A DNA stretch of 36,467 nucleotides from Ettlia oleoabundans (taxonomy: Eukaryota; Chlorophyta; Chlorophyceae; Chlamydomonadales), in the NCBI GenBank assembly GCA_019693395.1, contig JAAMXP010001856.1:1-36467 (forward strand), written 5' to 3'. Each line of letters opens with the position of its first letter. The stretch's first letter is position 1. Positions 1 to 10,889 of the stretch are shown here, one piece after another. The notes below the pieces were generated by a model, which was not told the DNA's origin, ran no database searches, and worked only from the letters and a program-made list of their open reading frames with translations. Both the position numbers and the translations under genes were made by a program.

Positions 1-303
1 GGTGGGTGGGGTAGGATACTAGCTGGTTGGTTTGTGAATGGCTGCAAATTGCTTGTGGGTGCTTCATTGTCACTGATGAAGGACGGGCGCTGCAGTAAAT
101 TGCTGTACCTGCTGAAGCAGGCGCAATGTGCGAGGGATGCGAATGTGAGAATGCAAATTGGTTGTGTACAGAATGGTTGGCATGCACGAGCACTCAAACG
201 TTGACGACGTTCTACAAAGCCCCATCCTTGCCCATGATGGCACTTCAATCAAGCCCCACCACACCGCATGCACATGCAATCACAGCATACAGCCGCCACG
301 CAC
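1..303 (-). other. Intron of the coatomer beta' gene running off the left edge
   Basis: The last visible COPB2 exon ends at 304 in a GTGCGT donor with one spare base. I looked on both strands for the next expected exon and saw no stretch matching the family, so this region is most simply intron. No other gene or RNA is recognisable here. Confidence 0.6.
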
Positions 304-1390
304 TCGTGTTGCTGCTCTCGCGTGTGGCAAAAACGTTGGAGTCATCTCCCCACACAAACTCCAGGGCTGATCCGAAGCTCTTGTTGCGCCAGGCCAGCGC
401 TGTGTAGATCACGTACTCCCCGTCGCCGCACACCGTCACAAAGCGGCCGTTGGGGGAGTGCTGCAGGGATTGCGGGTAGATGTCGCTGGACCCAAGGTCC
501 TTCACAGCCAGAGGCAGCCGCTCGCCGTCGGTCTGCACGTGCGTGTTTATAAGCGGAAAGGAAGAGTAAAATAGCAGGACTATGTAAGCAACAGAGGGGT
601 GGCCGAGACAGGCGATAGCAGGCAGAAGGCAGCAGCTGCGCCAAGCCATTGACCACTATTGCAAGCTACCAGCCAACAATCTAGACATCAACCTGCCGCA
701 GAGTGCCCGCACAGATTGCCGGCCGCCGCACGGCAGTTACAAACAAAATTTGGACCCCTACCACCCCCACCACCCCACTGGTGCAAGAGGCGCCCCCCTT
801 GCACCGCCACCTTCCAGCGTACCCAGCAATCAACCATAATTGCGACCCCACCCTTCCAGCACCCGCCCACCTCCTCCACGTCTCCAAGGCTCTTCACGTT
901 GACGGTCTGCACCTCGTTATGCTTCGCCCAAATGATCTTGCCGCTCGCATCCATAGAAGCCACTGGCTCCTCACGGCCCAACTTCACCATCACACACCCC
1001 TCATCGTAGCTGCATACCAAATATTGCAGGGCGGGCGGCTGAGGGTGCGCGAGGGTGCGTGGCACAGCATGCAGGAATGGGCGGGGATTGTAACCTCCCA
1101 GTAAACACGAAACCAGCAGGGATGTAAGCAAGCACGTGTGGAGAAGATAACTCCTGCTCATATAAGTGAGCTGCTGGAGCAAGTTTCAAACGTATAAAAC
1201 ACCTGCGCATGTACTTGAAAGGAGAGAAAGGGAGCAAGATTTGGGAAAGATACTCACCCCACGGCTATGCTGTTTGAGCCCTTGACGTATCCCACCGCCC
1301 ACACTCGCTCCATACCGTAGTTCAAGGTGTTCTCCAGGCGGTACGTGGTGCTGCACCAGGCAGTACAAGGCATACAACATCACACACACA

Positions 1391-1430
<40 letters not shown>

Positions 1431-2621
1431 CATGTGCATGCAGCACGCGCACGGCCACACATAGGCGAACCTAGAGGGCATGTGCAGGAGAGCCCATTCA
1501 GGCAAGACAACAACCGCCACAGTGAGACAAGCGAACACAAGCACTACGAACCAAAGCAGCAGGCCAGGTAGAAGACGAGAGCCACGCAGGCAGGTACGCA
1601 AGCTGAGCTCACTGTTGGAAATACACAAGAGTTCTAGCCTGCCTCATCCTCCCCCTTTCACCTGTGCCACAGCTTCACGGTGCCGTCCTCTGATCCAGTG
1701 AGGATGAGGGGCAGCTCTGGGTGGAAGCACACGGCAGAGATGTTGTGACTGTGGCCATCCAGCGTCTGCAGTGCAACATGTGTGGCACAACATGCGACGG
1801 TGGCAGTACAACACATGTGCAATACGATTTTAGCGTGATAAGCTGGCACACTGCAGCTGCTCAATAGGATGTAACCCACCCTTTTGGCAATCACACCCGC
1901 TGGCTTGACAGACCATGGAAAGTCCACGCACACAACATACACTGCCCTTATGGTTCTGCCGGTCACCCACCCCATCGCCCACCCCCACCCCACCCACCCA
2001 CACACCATCACCACCTCACCTGTATGCACGCCTTGGTCTGGTAGTCCCATACCTTGACCAGCCGGTCATCTCCGCCAGACACAAGGTAGGGACGGTCGCC
2101 GCCTTTGCACATAGAGGACACACACAGAGGTACATTGGCACACACGCATCACCCATAAACACACCGACATGATGCAACGCACCGCACAACACACCACCAT
2201 CCTCACCAATTCGAGCAGCAGCAGCCGCTCAGAAGTGAGAAGAGGGGAGCAGAAAGCCACACCAGGCGCTGTCCCCGCCCTGTGATGTGTGGCACACTTT
2301 TGCTACCAGGAGGCGTGGGTCAGCAGTACAACAATGCGGTACATCTGTACCTGAGTAGTAGTCCACGCAGTTTACCCCCTTCTCGTGTCCCTCTAAAGTC
2401 ATGTTGGGGGTGGGGTTGCCCAGGCTCCACACCTGCGAAACACAGCAGGTGCCAGCAAAAAGGAAGGCTGGCTAAAACGTGCGTGCGTGCGGGCGTGGTG
2501 GCTGTGAAATTACACAACAAACCTTGATTGTGCGGTCCAGTGAGGCTGATGCGAAAGTGTTGGTGTCCTTAGGGTTGAATACCAGCTGCATCACGTAATG
2601 TGAGTGCCCCTCAAAGATCTG

Positions 2622-2676
<55 letters not shown>

Positions 2677-4900
2677 TGATGCAGGTGAGTGGAAGGCACA
2701 CTCATGGTGGAGCAGCGGGTAGTGGGGCATGAAACAGGCAGTTGGTGCAGAGCCTATTGCGAACGGTTAGCAGCTGCACAGGTGGGCAAGAGGCAGGCTG
2801 GTCTTGAGCTTGATGCCAACAACATAGCTGCAATCAATTGTCAAGACTGTGGTACCGCCCAGTCAAGTGCAATGCAGCACGTGCTGGGCAATCCCAGACA
2901 AAGCGCTGCTCATGTGCTGGACATTCCGGACGGCGCAGGTGGCAGGGGCAGGGAGCACAGGGCTCAAAAGGGTTGATGTAGGTGGCAGGGGCAGGAACAA
3001 AGGGCTTAAGAGAGTAAGGGCCAACTCCTCACCTGGGTGCATTGCCAGCCCTTATCCCAGTCCCACAGCTTGATCAGCATGTCATCAGAGCAGGTCAGCA
3101 CGTACGGCAGCGTGGGGTGCACAGCTATGTGCCTGCGCAAGTGTGAAGCCAACAGCGGCAGCAGAACTGGCTGGTCATGCATGCGCAGTATGCAATGACA
3201 ACACTTCAGTTGGCTAGGGAACTATGAGAGGGTGCAGCAGGGCACAGCGCTCGGCTGAAACACAAACGCCTCAGTATATGCTTGCCACTTCAAGAGACGG
3301 CAACGCACGGCATGTAACACCAGCACATCCCCTACATGCCCACCTGATGTAGTCTGTGTGGGCCTCAAACTGCTTCACCTGCACCATCATGCGGCAGCGG
3401 GTCCAAGGGGGGTCAGCAAGTCAGCAAGTGACGATTGGACATGCCAACAGCGCGCAGATTCTGCTGCATCATCTGAAGGGGTCCTTTGTACCTCACCAAC
3501 ACCAACTACACGTGCTCATGCACGGCCAGGACAAAAGTATAAAGCTGCGGTACTACCATCAATCAAACACGACGCGTGAACCCCACACCCACCCACCTTG
3601 TCCATGGTGTTGTAGTTGTACACCCGCACAAACATGTCGTCGGCGCCGCAAATCACCCACTGCTTACGTGGCACAAATTTGGCAATGCGAACTGCAGCGG
3701 TGGCGGCAAGGGAGCACAACAGCATGGTGATTAAGAGTTGAACTCAGAGGGCATGGGCACTTTTTAAGGGCATAAATCGTGAATCAGGGGTGCAGTGTGA
3801 ATTGGTTGGGATAAAGCGCAGGCGAGGAGAGAAGCTCTGCTGCTGGGCTGTACGATCCATACGCATGCCAAAGGAACAGCAGTAACATGCACACACACAG
3901 GGCTACAGATTTTGGAGCATGCCATGCGGTGCTGCTTCAACAGATGCGGCCAGGCAGACGAGCAGACAGGCAGTTACACCACAGCCCCCAGTGCTGCGTA
4001 CCAGGCAGGTCTGTGACTTCAAATGACTTGACCAGGGACTGCAGACAGCAGCAGCGGATGGAGCATCATGCAAGCAGGGAGTTTAACAATCGATGTACAT
4101 GGGCCTGACAAATTGTTTATGCTCTATGATGCTCGCACATGGCTGCAAGCAAAATAAGGCTGAGCAGGGCAGCAGGCAGCGGCGGGTGCGTCGCAGCTGC
4201 CATCTTCACGGCTACCAGCGCCAAGTTGGCTGCTGCTGTAATATCGGACTACGCATTAACTGCTTGATCCAATGACCCTCTTATAAATTGACCCTGCATC
4301 ATGAGCCGCACAGCACCTCCCCAGCTATAGCCATGCTGCCCGCCTTGCACAGCCATGCTGTGGGCAGGCAGCAGGCAGCAAGAGCGGCACCTGCTCTGCA
4401 TAATTCCAGATATAGACATGGCCGTTGTAAAGGGATGCCAGGATCCTGCAGAATCATAGAGCAGGATTTTAAAGTGGGCTCCAAATGGCATCAGCCCACC
4501 CGGTACCGACTGCAGGTGAAGCAACGTGTAGGGAGCCCCCGCCTGCATTGCACGCACCATGGTTCTGTTGGGTGCAGCTCCACGCTCTTCACACGATCCG
4601 AGCGCTGCGAGAACACTTTCTGCAGCAGCAAAGGGAATGCGGTACACAAGACAAGCAGGCTTGCAAGCGGCGGAGCGGTGATAGCCGCCCCGCTGGCCCT
4701 GCCTAGTCTGCCGCAAGCGTGCAGGGCGCTGGATGTGCCCAACAAGCACGGAAGGACGCTGTCAGCCGCAACCAACCTTGATATCCAGTCGCAGCGGCTG
4801 CAAAGGGGGAGCAGGTGATCGAGGGGTTGGGGGTGGTGTTGACGGCGCAGGCGGTGTAGAGGCAAGATGCAAGAAACAGACGGAACACAGCACTCACCAT
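304..4900 (-). CDS. COPB2: Coatomer subunit beta' (beta'-COP), N-terminal ~411 residues, partial
   Basis: WD40 subunit of the COPI vesicle coat, which carries Golgi-to-ER cargo and binds dilysine retrieval signals. Fifteen exons join in phase: 4900-4898 (ATG alone), 4797-4777, 4619-4558, 4445-4391, 4038-4002, 3691-3597, 3378-3344, 3132-3033, 2618-2523, 2432-2351, 2102-2020, 1765-1662, 1350-1258, 1009-871, 532-304. Exon 2 gives PLRLDIK and exon 3 [16 protein letters not shown], both classic beta'-COP. Later exons carry WD repeats such as [32 protein letters not shown] and the post-propeller segment [20 protein letters not shown]. The start is chosen because ATG abuts a perfect GTGAGT donor and the joined frame reads MPLRLDIK. 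The family is about 900 residues, so more than half lies beyond the window. It shares a short spacer with eIF1. Some introns carry CA and CTGC microsatellites. Confidence 0.97.
1381..1424. repeat. (CA)n microsatellite
   Basis: Near-perfect CA dinucleotide tract with one CAAACA interruption. It lies in the COPB2 intron between exons 12 and 13, about 30 bases from the exon 13 acceptor, and reads as TG on the coding strand. Confidence 0.95.
2621..2676. repeat. (GCAG)14 tetranucleotide microsatellite at a splice acceptor
   Basis: Fourteen uninterrupted GCAG units. On the coding strand of COPB2 this is CTGC repeated up to and including the CTGCAG acceptor of exon 9 (exon starts at 2618). The repeat therefore supplies the pyrimidine tract and a ladder of potential AG acceptors is avoided only because each CTGC unit lacks AG until the final one. 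Confidence 0.95.
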
Positions 4901-5209
4901 AGCTGCTGGCCCGTGCGTCGATCACAGCGCAGGGGCAGGTGGCAAGCTGTTAGCGCGGCCAGCGGCAGCGGCAGCCCCTCCTGAGGGCTTGTATGCTGCA
5001 AGAGCAACTTCCCGATCGAACGAAACGGGCATGGATCTAAGCCACTGCACGATGGCAAAGGCCGGTGAGCTGGCATTCGGAGAAAGAACGCCTTCGCCTG
5101 CACAAAAAGCGTGGCGCGCGTTGGGTTGCTTGTATTCACTCCTCGCCTCTAGCCGCCACCTGCTTCCTTCGCAGCCGGTAAACAGGCAGAAGCAACGCGC
5201 CCCAGTTAC
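4901..5209. promoter_or_regulatory. Shared divergent promoter region of COPB2 and eIF1
   Basis: 309 bases separate the COPB2 ATG (4900, minus) from the eIF1 ATG (5210, plus). Both 5' UTRs and core promoters must fit here, or the UTRs must contain upstream introns. I see no clear TATA box. The assignment is from gene geometry, not from a recognised motif. Confidence 0.6.
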
Positions 5210-6279
5210 ATGAACGTCGATTTCGAGCTCCCGACTTCACTCGCTGGAGGCTTCGGTGCGTGCGGAAGGGCTTCGGGTCGGCGAACCCTCGATCAGCGCT
5301 GCCGGCATCCCAAAACGGCCTGCAGCGTTTGCGTGCTGCAGCTGGGCTGTTAATGCGTTGTGGGGCCCGGGCAGGGTCGCTTTGGGGCTGGGCCTGCGCA
5401 GGCGGCGCCGCATCCCGCGGGGCTTGTCCTCTGGTGGCTGTCGCGTCGCCCAGAAGCTCCTGCGGCAGGCGCACCGGCGCAGTCGCCGTTGGCAGTTGGG
5501 ACTTGGTGTCACGCCAGATTGCCTGCTGTCCTCTGCGCTCAACCTTGACTTAAAAATATGTATCGGAGACTAATTCCTCCGCATGCCTGTCTGCAGATCC
5601 ATTCGCCGACGAGGTCGCCCCCGCCGGCCCCGCCCCCGCCGGCGAGAAGAAGAGCAAGGCCAAGCCTGACGCCGAGGGCTTTGCCGTCCATGTACGCATG
5701 CAACAGCGCAACGGCCGCAAGTCTCTGACCACTGTGCAGGGGCTGCCCGAGGCGTTTGACTACAAGAAAATCCTCAAGGCCCTCAAGAAGGGTAAGCTGA
5801 CGGGGAGGGGGCTTTGCAAACCCCTTGCAGTTGGGCAACGCAGCACTCCAAGCACAGCATGTGTCAGTTTTGTGCAGTTACGTTGAGTTTCAACTCATTT
5901 GCAGCAGGTGCACTTCGTTGTTTCCTGTTGCTCTCGTGTTACAATTTTTTCGCTAGCGGCCCCGCATTTGGGCCTTGCATGTTCTTGGTCTGTATATGAA
6001 CATTCCAAAGGTAGAAGCAAAGGTAGAAGCGACTGGTAGAAGCTCCAATATCTACATCGTTTCAGTTGTGCTAGCCCAACCTTCGTATTGACCTGGCTGT
6101 ATTAGTGCTTCTCCCCCAACCATTGTACTGCAGAGTACTGCTGCAACGGCACCGTGATTGAGGACGAGGAGCTGGGCAAGGTGCTTCAGCTGCAGGGAGA
6201 CCAGCGCAAGAACGTGTCGGCCTTCTTGCTGGGCAACCAGCTGTGCAAGAAGGACCAGATTAAGGTGCACGGGTCCTGA
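5210..6279 (+). CDS. EIF1: Translation initiation factor eIF1 (SUI1 family)
   Basis: eIF1 binds the 40S subunit near the P site and enforces start-codon selection. Three exons: 5210-5255, 5597-5791, 6134-6279. The first exon (MNVDFELPTSLAGGF) ends in a GTGCGT donor, and the split codon makes the Asp of the conserved FDPFADE motif. Exon 2 holds the core MQQRNGRKSLTTVQGLP, matching the family QQRNGRKTLTTVQG. Exon 3 gives CNGTVIEDEELGKVLQLQGD and ends KVHGS, as is usual for the C-terminus. The product is about 128 residues; plant and animal eIF1 are about 113, and the extra length is an Ala/Pro/Lys-rich segment before the SUI1 fold. The start is set by phase and by the match of the N-terminus to plant eIF1. 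It is divergent from COPB2. Confidence 0.97.
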
Positions 6280-7255
6280 GCAGGATCCTCAGTGGTACCA
6301 GGCCACGGTGTGGCAGTGCGAGCAAGCACCCATTTGCGTGGCTGCGGCGGCAGAGCCCTGTGGCTGCGTGTGTGCAGCCGTGGCAGAAGGAGCAGGAGCG
6401 GAGACAGCAGCGGTGGCAAAAGTGGCGTGTATTCAGATTGGCCCTGTGGCGTGCGCGGGCATTAGCCCCCCGCGCCGGCGCCCGTGCCCTGAACCCTGCC
6501 TCACCACCTCTGGCCTGCTCTAGGTTCTTCCCTTTGTACACAGCCCATGCGCCTAGCTTCTGTGCCCATTGCTGGCCAGCCTCTCTTTTATCATGATGCA
6601 TTCTGCCTCGTTATCTGCCGACCACTTGCGTCACCAACACAGTAGAGCTGCATCGCAGCACATTTTTGTTGTAACATATAGGCAACTCCAGCTGGTGGTT
6701 GGCAGGGGGAGGGAGGCAATGTTCATGGCCATGAGGCCAGTTTGAAGTGCCGTGCCTACCGCCTGCTAGATTCGTGTGCACTTTTTGGAGCTTGTTGCAT
6801 GTCCTTGCACAAGCAGCTAAGCTTGCAGTTGCAGGTGGAACAGTCGTAAAGAGGGGCAGGCAGCAGCAGGAGGCAATGCATGGTACAGTACCAACAAAAC
6901 GTAGCCAAGCGAGCAGGTTAAAACAGGGAGATACGGAACAAAACAAGCATAGTTTGCTGAAACAAACTGTCAACCGAGTTGGCTGACAGCAGGGCCGCAG
7001 GTAACGCACAGCACAGCAAACAACAGCTGCAAAGGACTGAAGCCTCAGATCGGCCAACGTGCCGACAAGGCAGAAGATGGAAAGCAGCCAGTACCGCCAA
7101 AACAAGCAGTACATCGGTGAGCTTGCAGGGCACAAGTGGCTTGGCTGCTTAGCGGCAGCTATGCTGACAGGCGATTGTGAGCAGGCGTGGGAGCAGGACT
7201 GAGCAAAATCGTCAATCTCTGGGTGTCTCTGCCGCTGAGCAGGATGGATGGCCCC
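6280..7255. other. Convergent intergenic region, 3' UTRs of eIF1 and KAS III
   Basis: This holds the eIF1 3' UTR, with a TGTAA signal at 6670-6674, and presumably the KAS III 3' UTR on the other strand. I found no TTACA (minus-strand TGTAA) downstream of KAS III. A 174-codon Cys-rich open frame on the minus strand (6611-7135) shows no family resemblance and is not called as a gene. Confidence 0.6.
6670..6674 (+). terminator. TGTAA poly(A) signal of eIF1
   Basis: TGTAA is the usual polyadenylation signal of chlorophyte green algae. This copy lies 391 bases after the eIF1 stop codon in an otherwise non-coding stretch. Confidence 0.6.
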
Positions 7256-10096
7256 TTAACCCCAGCGCACAATGGCAGATGCCCACGTGAGTCCCGCCCC
7301 AAAGCCCGCCATTGCCAGCACCTCCCCTGGTTGTATGTCGCCACGCCGCACAGCTTCGTCAAGGGCCAGAGGGATGGAGGCCGCCGAGGTGTTTCCGTAC
7401 TGTGCAAGGTTGGAAACCACACGCTCTGCAGAAAGGTATTGGAAAGAAAGGCAAGGTGGGAAACGACTGTCCTGCTCTCAGGACAGAAACCCGGCAGGGC
7501 CAGGTTGGACACCACCATCTTTGCCGCAAAGAGTGCGACACAACGACCGGCAGGAGACTGCTGCTGCGGGCGAGGGCAGAGCTTCGGCTGTAGTGTCTAC
7601 GAATGAATGTGGCAAGTCCAGGCAATGTCAACCCATATCAATGCAACACCCACAACCACTCGCCCCAACACACTCACAAGCACACGTTCAACTGCATACA
7701 CCCAAGTACAACACTCAAGTGCACACCCTCATATGCGCATGCGTCAGCACCTGGAGGCACTCCCAGGCGGTCTGCTGCTGCGCTCAGGATACGCATGTTG
7801 GCCTGGTGCATAACCAGCCAGTCTATCTGCTCCTTCTCCATCCCAGCATTCTCAAGCGCCGACTCAATCACCTGCATCGGCAGCAGCGGGAACTCGCACA
7901 AAAATTGAACTTCAATGGGGCGCCAGAAGGGAATGCGCGAGGTCACACTGACGGAAGGGGTCCACCCGACGGCAGGCAACAGTGGCAGTGGGCTACGTTC
8001 TGGCACATGCCATGCGCAACCAGCCTGCTGAAATGAGTGAGTCTTTGTCGGGTGATTATGAAAGGAACATGAAAAAGGGATGGGAGATACTTCCATTAAA
8101 AGCACTGCAAGATTACAGCCCTCCAGGGCTTACCGTCGGCACAGCCCTCACAGCAAACTTGAACACCTCCTGCCCGTTCATGTACAAGTTGTTAAAGGAG
8201 GCCTGCATGCAGGCAGCAGGCACGACACGCAGGCACCCAGGCCGCCAGCAGCATGGAGGTGTGGCGGTTGGCAGAGTGGCTGCGGAAGAGCGCACGGCAG
8301 GAGGACAGCATCCCCAAGTGGCAGCGGGGGCAGAGGCATGGTGCTAGCACAGTTTTGAAGCTGGTGAATATTCAAGGCAGATGCATTTGAGGATGGCAGC
8401 CCGCAAATACTGTCGCGCTTGCACAGTAACAGCTGTCGCACACAGCTGCGCACCCACCTGCTCGCTAGCGTGCCCATTGCTGAGCGGCTTCATGCCCTCC
8501 CCGGCAAACACGCAGTTCAGATGCCGCATGCCCTTTCCGTCTGCACAGGGAAGACATAGCCAGCATAAGGGCGGCCCTTGAGGGCCTGGCACGCAGCGGC
8601 CAGTGAGGGGCTGGCACATTATGGGTGGCGGCCAGTGTGAGCCTGGCCTGTAAGGAACGGCAGCAGATCACAACAAGCAGGCAGCGAGCGGCGAAGCATG
8701 TTGAGCTTGGAAAGCAAGGTGGCAAGGCACTAAGAGATCGAGATGGAGAGAGCTCAGGCTGTCTTCTGTGGGACGGCATGAGTGTGGGGTTTGTAGGGTC
8801 CCTACTCAGCCCACACTTACACCGTCCCAAATAGGAGACAAGCTGAGCTCTCGTTCTCATTTGGTTGGCACTTTCATCTATGCTTCTAAATTCCAGTAGG
8901 CTCTTCCAAAACCAGCATCAAAGCAATCAACACACCTGAATGCATGTCAAGCCCAAGCAGCCCGCAGTTGCCATCTTCCCGTGCCGTAAGCACCACCGCT
9001 CCGCAGCCGTCGCCAAACAAGATGCAGGTGCCGCGATCCCGCCAGTCGATGTAGCGGCTCAGCGCGTCGGCGCCTGCGCTTGAAAGGTGGAGAACAGGCG
9101 GAGCCAATGCCATGAATATGTGCTAACAACGCAAACGCAAAAGACAAGGGCTACGAGTTGCAGCATGCATGTCAGGGTTGTTGAGCTGAGCACGGCATGG
9201 CATGGCATAGCACAGCGCATGCGACATGTAACACAGAGCGATGTTAACGGCAATCTGCTGCAGAACCGCCCCCAAAGAGCACGGTTCATGCTGCCATGGC
9301 AGCACAGTGACCCACCTATCACAACCACAGTCTTGTAAGTGCCAGTACGAATATATTGCGACCCTGTTATCAGACCCATGACAAAGCCGCTGCATGCTGC
9401 CGTCAGGTCAAACCCTGCCGCACGATTTGCGCCTATTGCAGCCTGCACAGCACAACAAGGCCACCCGCAATAGGCTAGTCCAATCCACAGCTGCAAAGCC
9501 AAGCTTTGAGGATACTGGCAGTCGCACGCGCACTGCAAACCCAAACAATGTGCTGATACAACGTGCTTAAAGCTGGGATGGCGTCTATGCATGCGAGGCA
9601 GCTTGGGAACATTGCCGATTGCCGCAGTTTGGCGAAGGCACCACAGTTAGCAGCTTGCCTGCACGGTTGTTGCGCTGCCAAAGAGGTCGTCTGGGCTGCA
9701 TGTGGCCATGATTATCAGGTCCACATCTTCTGCACTTACGCCCGCCATTTCCAGCGCCCGACGCGATGCCGCTGCCGCATGGCTCGACAGCGTCTCTCCT
9801 TCCGATAATATGTGCCGCTTCCTGATGCCCGTGCGTGTGGTGATCCACTCGTCGCTAGTATCCACAAGCTGCGCCAAGTCATCGTTAGTGAGGAACTTTT
9901 CTGGCACAGAGGAGCCTACACCCGCTAGCCGCACACCCGCCCCCGCTGTCGCTGCTGCCGCAACTTTGGAGGCCCAGCGCCGGCCCCCGCCGCGTCGCCG
10001 TGCGGGTCCTATGCTCATGGACATCGGCTGCCTTGCGGGAACACGCGCATTTGCTAGTTGTCGCTGCAACGACGGTGTGGTAACCGTGGACGTCAT
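7256..10096 (-). CDS. KAS3: 3-ketoacyl-ACP synthase III, plastid
   Basis: Condenses acetyl-CoA with malonyl-ACP to start plastid type II fatty-acid synthesis. Seven exons: 10096-9659, 9442-9316, 9073-8936, 8540-8458, 8202-8134, 7871-7751, 7425-7256, giving 381 residues. The catalytic triad is complete: Cys163 in DLTAACSGF, His307 in VMHQANMR and Asn337 in YGNTSAAS. The end [16 protein letters not shown] is the typical FabH C-terminus. The first ~45 residues are Ser/Arg/Ala-rich with few acids, as in a chloroplast transit peptide, and [18 protein letters not shown] starts the enzyme fold. Intron 1 is GC-AG: CAG|GCAAGC is needed to keep SATTVQ in line with the family. The ATG at 10096 overlaps the stop codon of an upstream open frame as ATGA. 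It is tandem with the E2 gene and convergent with eIF1. Confidence 0.97.
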
Positions 10097-10889
10097 CTGC
10101 CTTGCTGCACGCACTTGGGTGCAGCTGGATCGAGTATGTACGACCAGGCGTGCTTGATCAAGCGTCCAAAGCCAGCGATGACCGCCTTGCTATTGCGGCT
10201 AAGACTGGGCACAACAGGCCGAGGCGAGCTGCGATGCCTGCCAGAATGCCTGGATTGCGCAGAAGTGCGATCATGGATAGCGCTGGCACCGGCAGATTGC
10301 AGCCGTGGAGCCAGCCCCGTCCCGGGCTCCAAGCTGGCGAGTTTAGTGGCAGCAAAATCTGCTTCTTCCAATAAAGAGCGCACATCGATAACGAAAGCAA
10401 CCATTATTGCAAGGAGGGCGAGGACTTTAGCTGTCCGCAGGCTGCGCACTAGGTTGGACGGCAGATTGGGGAAGGTGGAATTATATACATGGATACACGG
10501 AGGCAGATGATATGATGATGATACAAGGGGCCCCAATACCGCCCAAATTGATACAGTGACCAGGGACATGACAGCTAAATTGCATGCAAGCGTGCGGCAG
10601 GCTGCGGGGGAGAGCGGGGTGCAGAGCGGCAGGTGGCAGGGCTTGAAGCGGGCAGCTAGAAAGTGGAGCAGGAAAGGGCAACGAGAAGGGTAGCCTTCAA
10701 AGGCGGGTGAGGAAGTTTGTAAGATGGGCAAGCATATCAGAAGGTAGTTTGATCACCACGCCTGCCGCCTTTCTGAGCAAAGCAGGTTTATGGGAAAGGA
10801 GGGGCCGGGCTTGAGATCCCGTGCCATCATACGTTCGCAGAGGCGCAGGGCAATTCACGCAGCAGCCAGCGCAGCAAGCTTGACATGGG
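10097..10889. other. Spacer between E2 and KAS III, holding an upstream open frame
   Basis: This contains the E2 3' UTR and the KAS III promoter/5' UTR, both minus strand. A minus-strand frame open from 10731 to 10093 includes an ATG-started 99-codon tail (MVAFVIDVRSLLEEADF...) whose TGA overlaps the KAS III ATG. I recognise no family in it. See the findings. Confidence 0.5.

Noticed and set aside
1381..1458. CVCVCV-type open frames across the CA repeat
   Set aside because: Translation of a dinucleotide microsatellite inside a COPB2 intron.
6611..7135. 174-codon Cys-rich minus-strand open frame downstream of KAS III
   Set aside because: No family match, composition unlike the neighbours, antisense to the eIF1 3' UTR; likely UTR.
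7272..8036. 254-codon plus-strand open frame
   Set aside because: It is antisense to KAS III exons 6 and 7 and the introns between; no recognisable protein.
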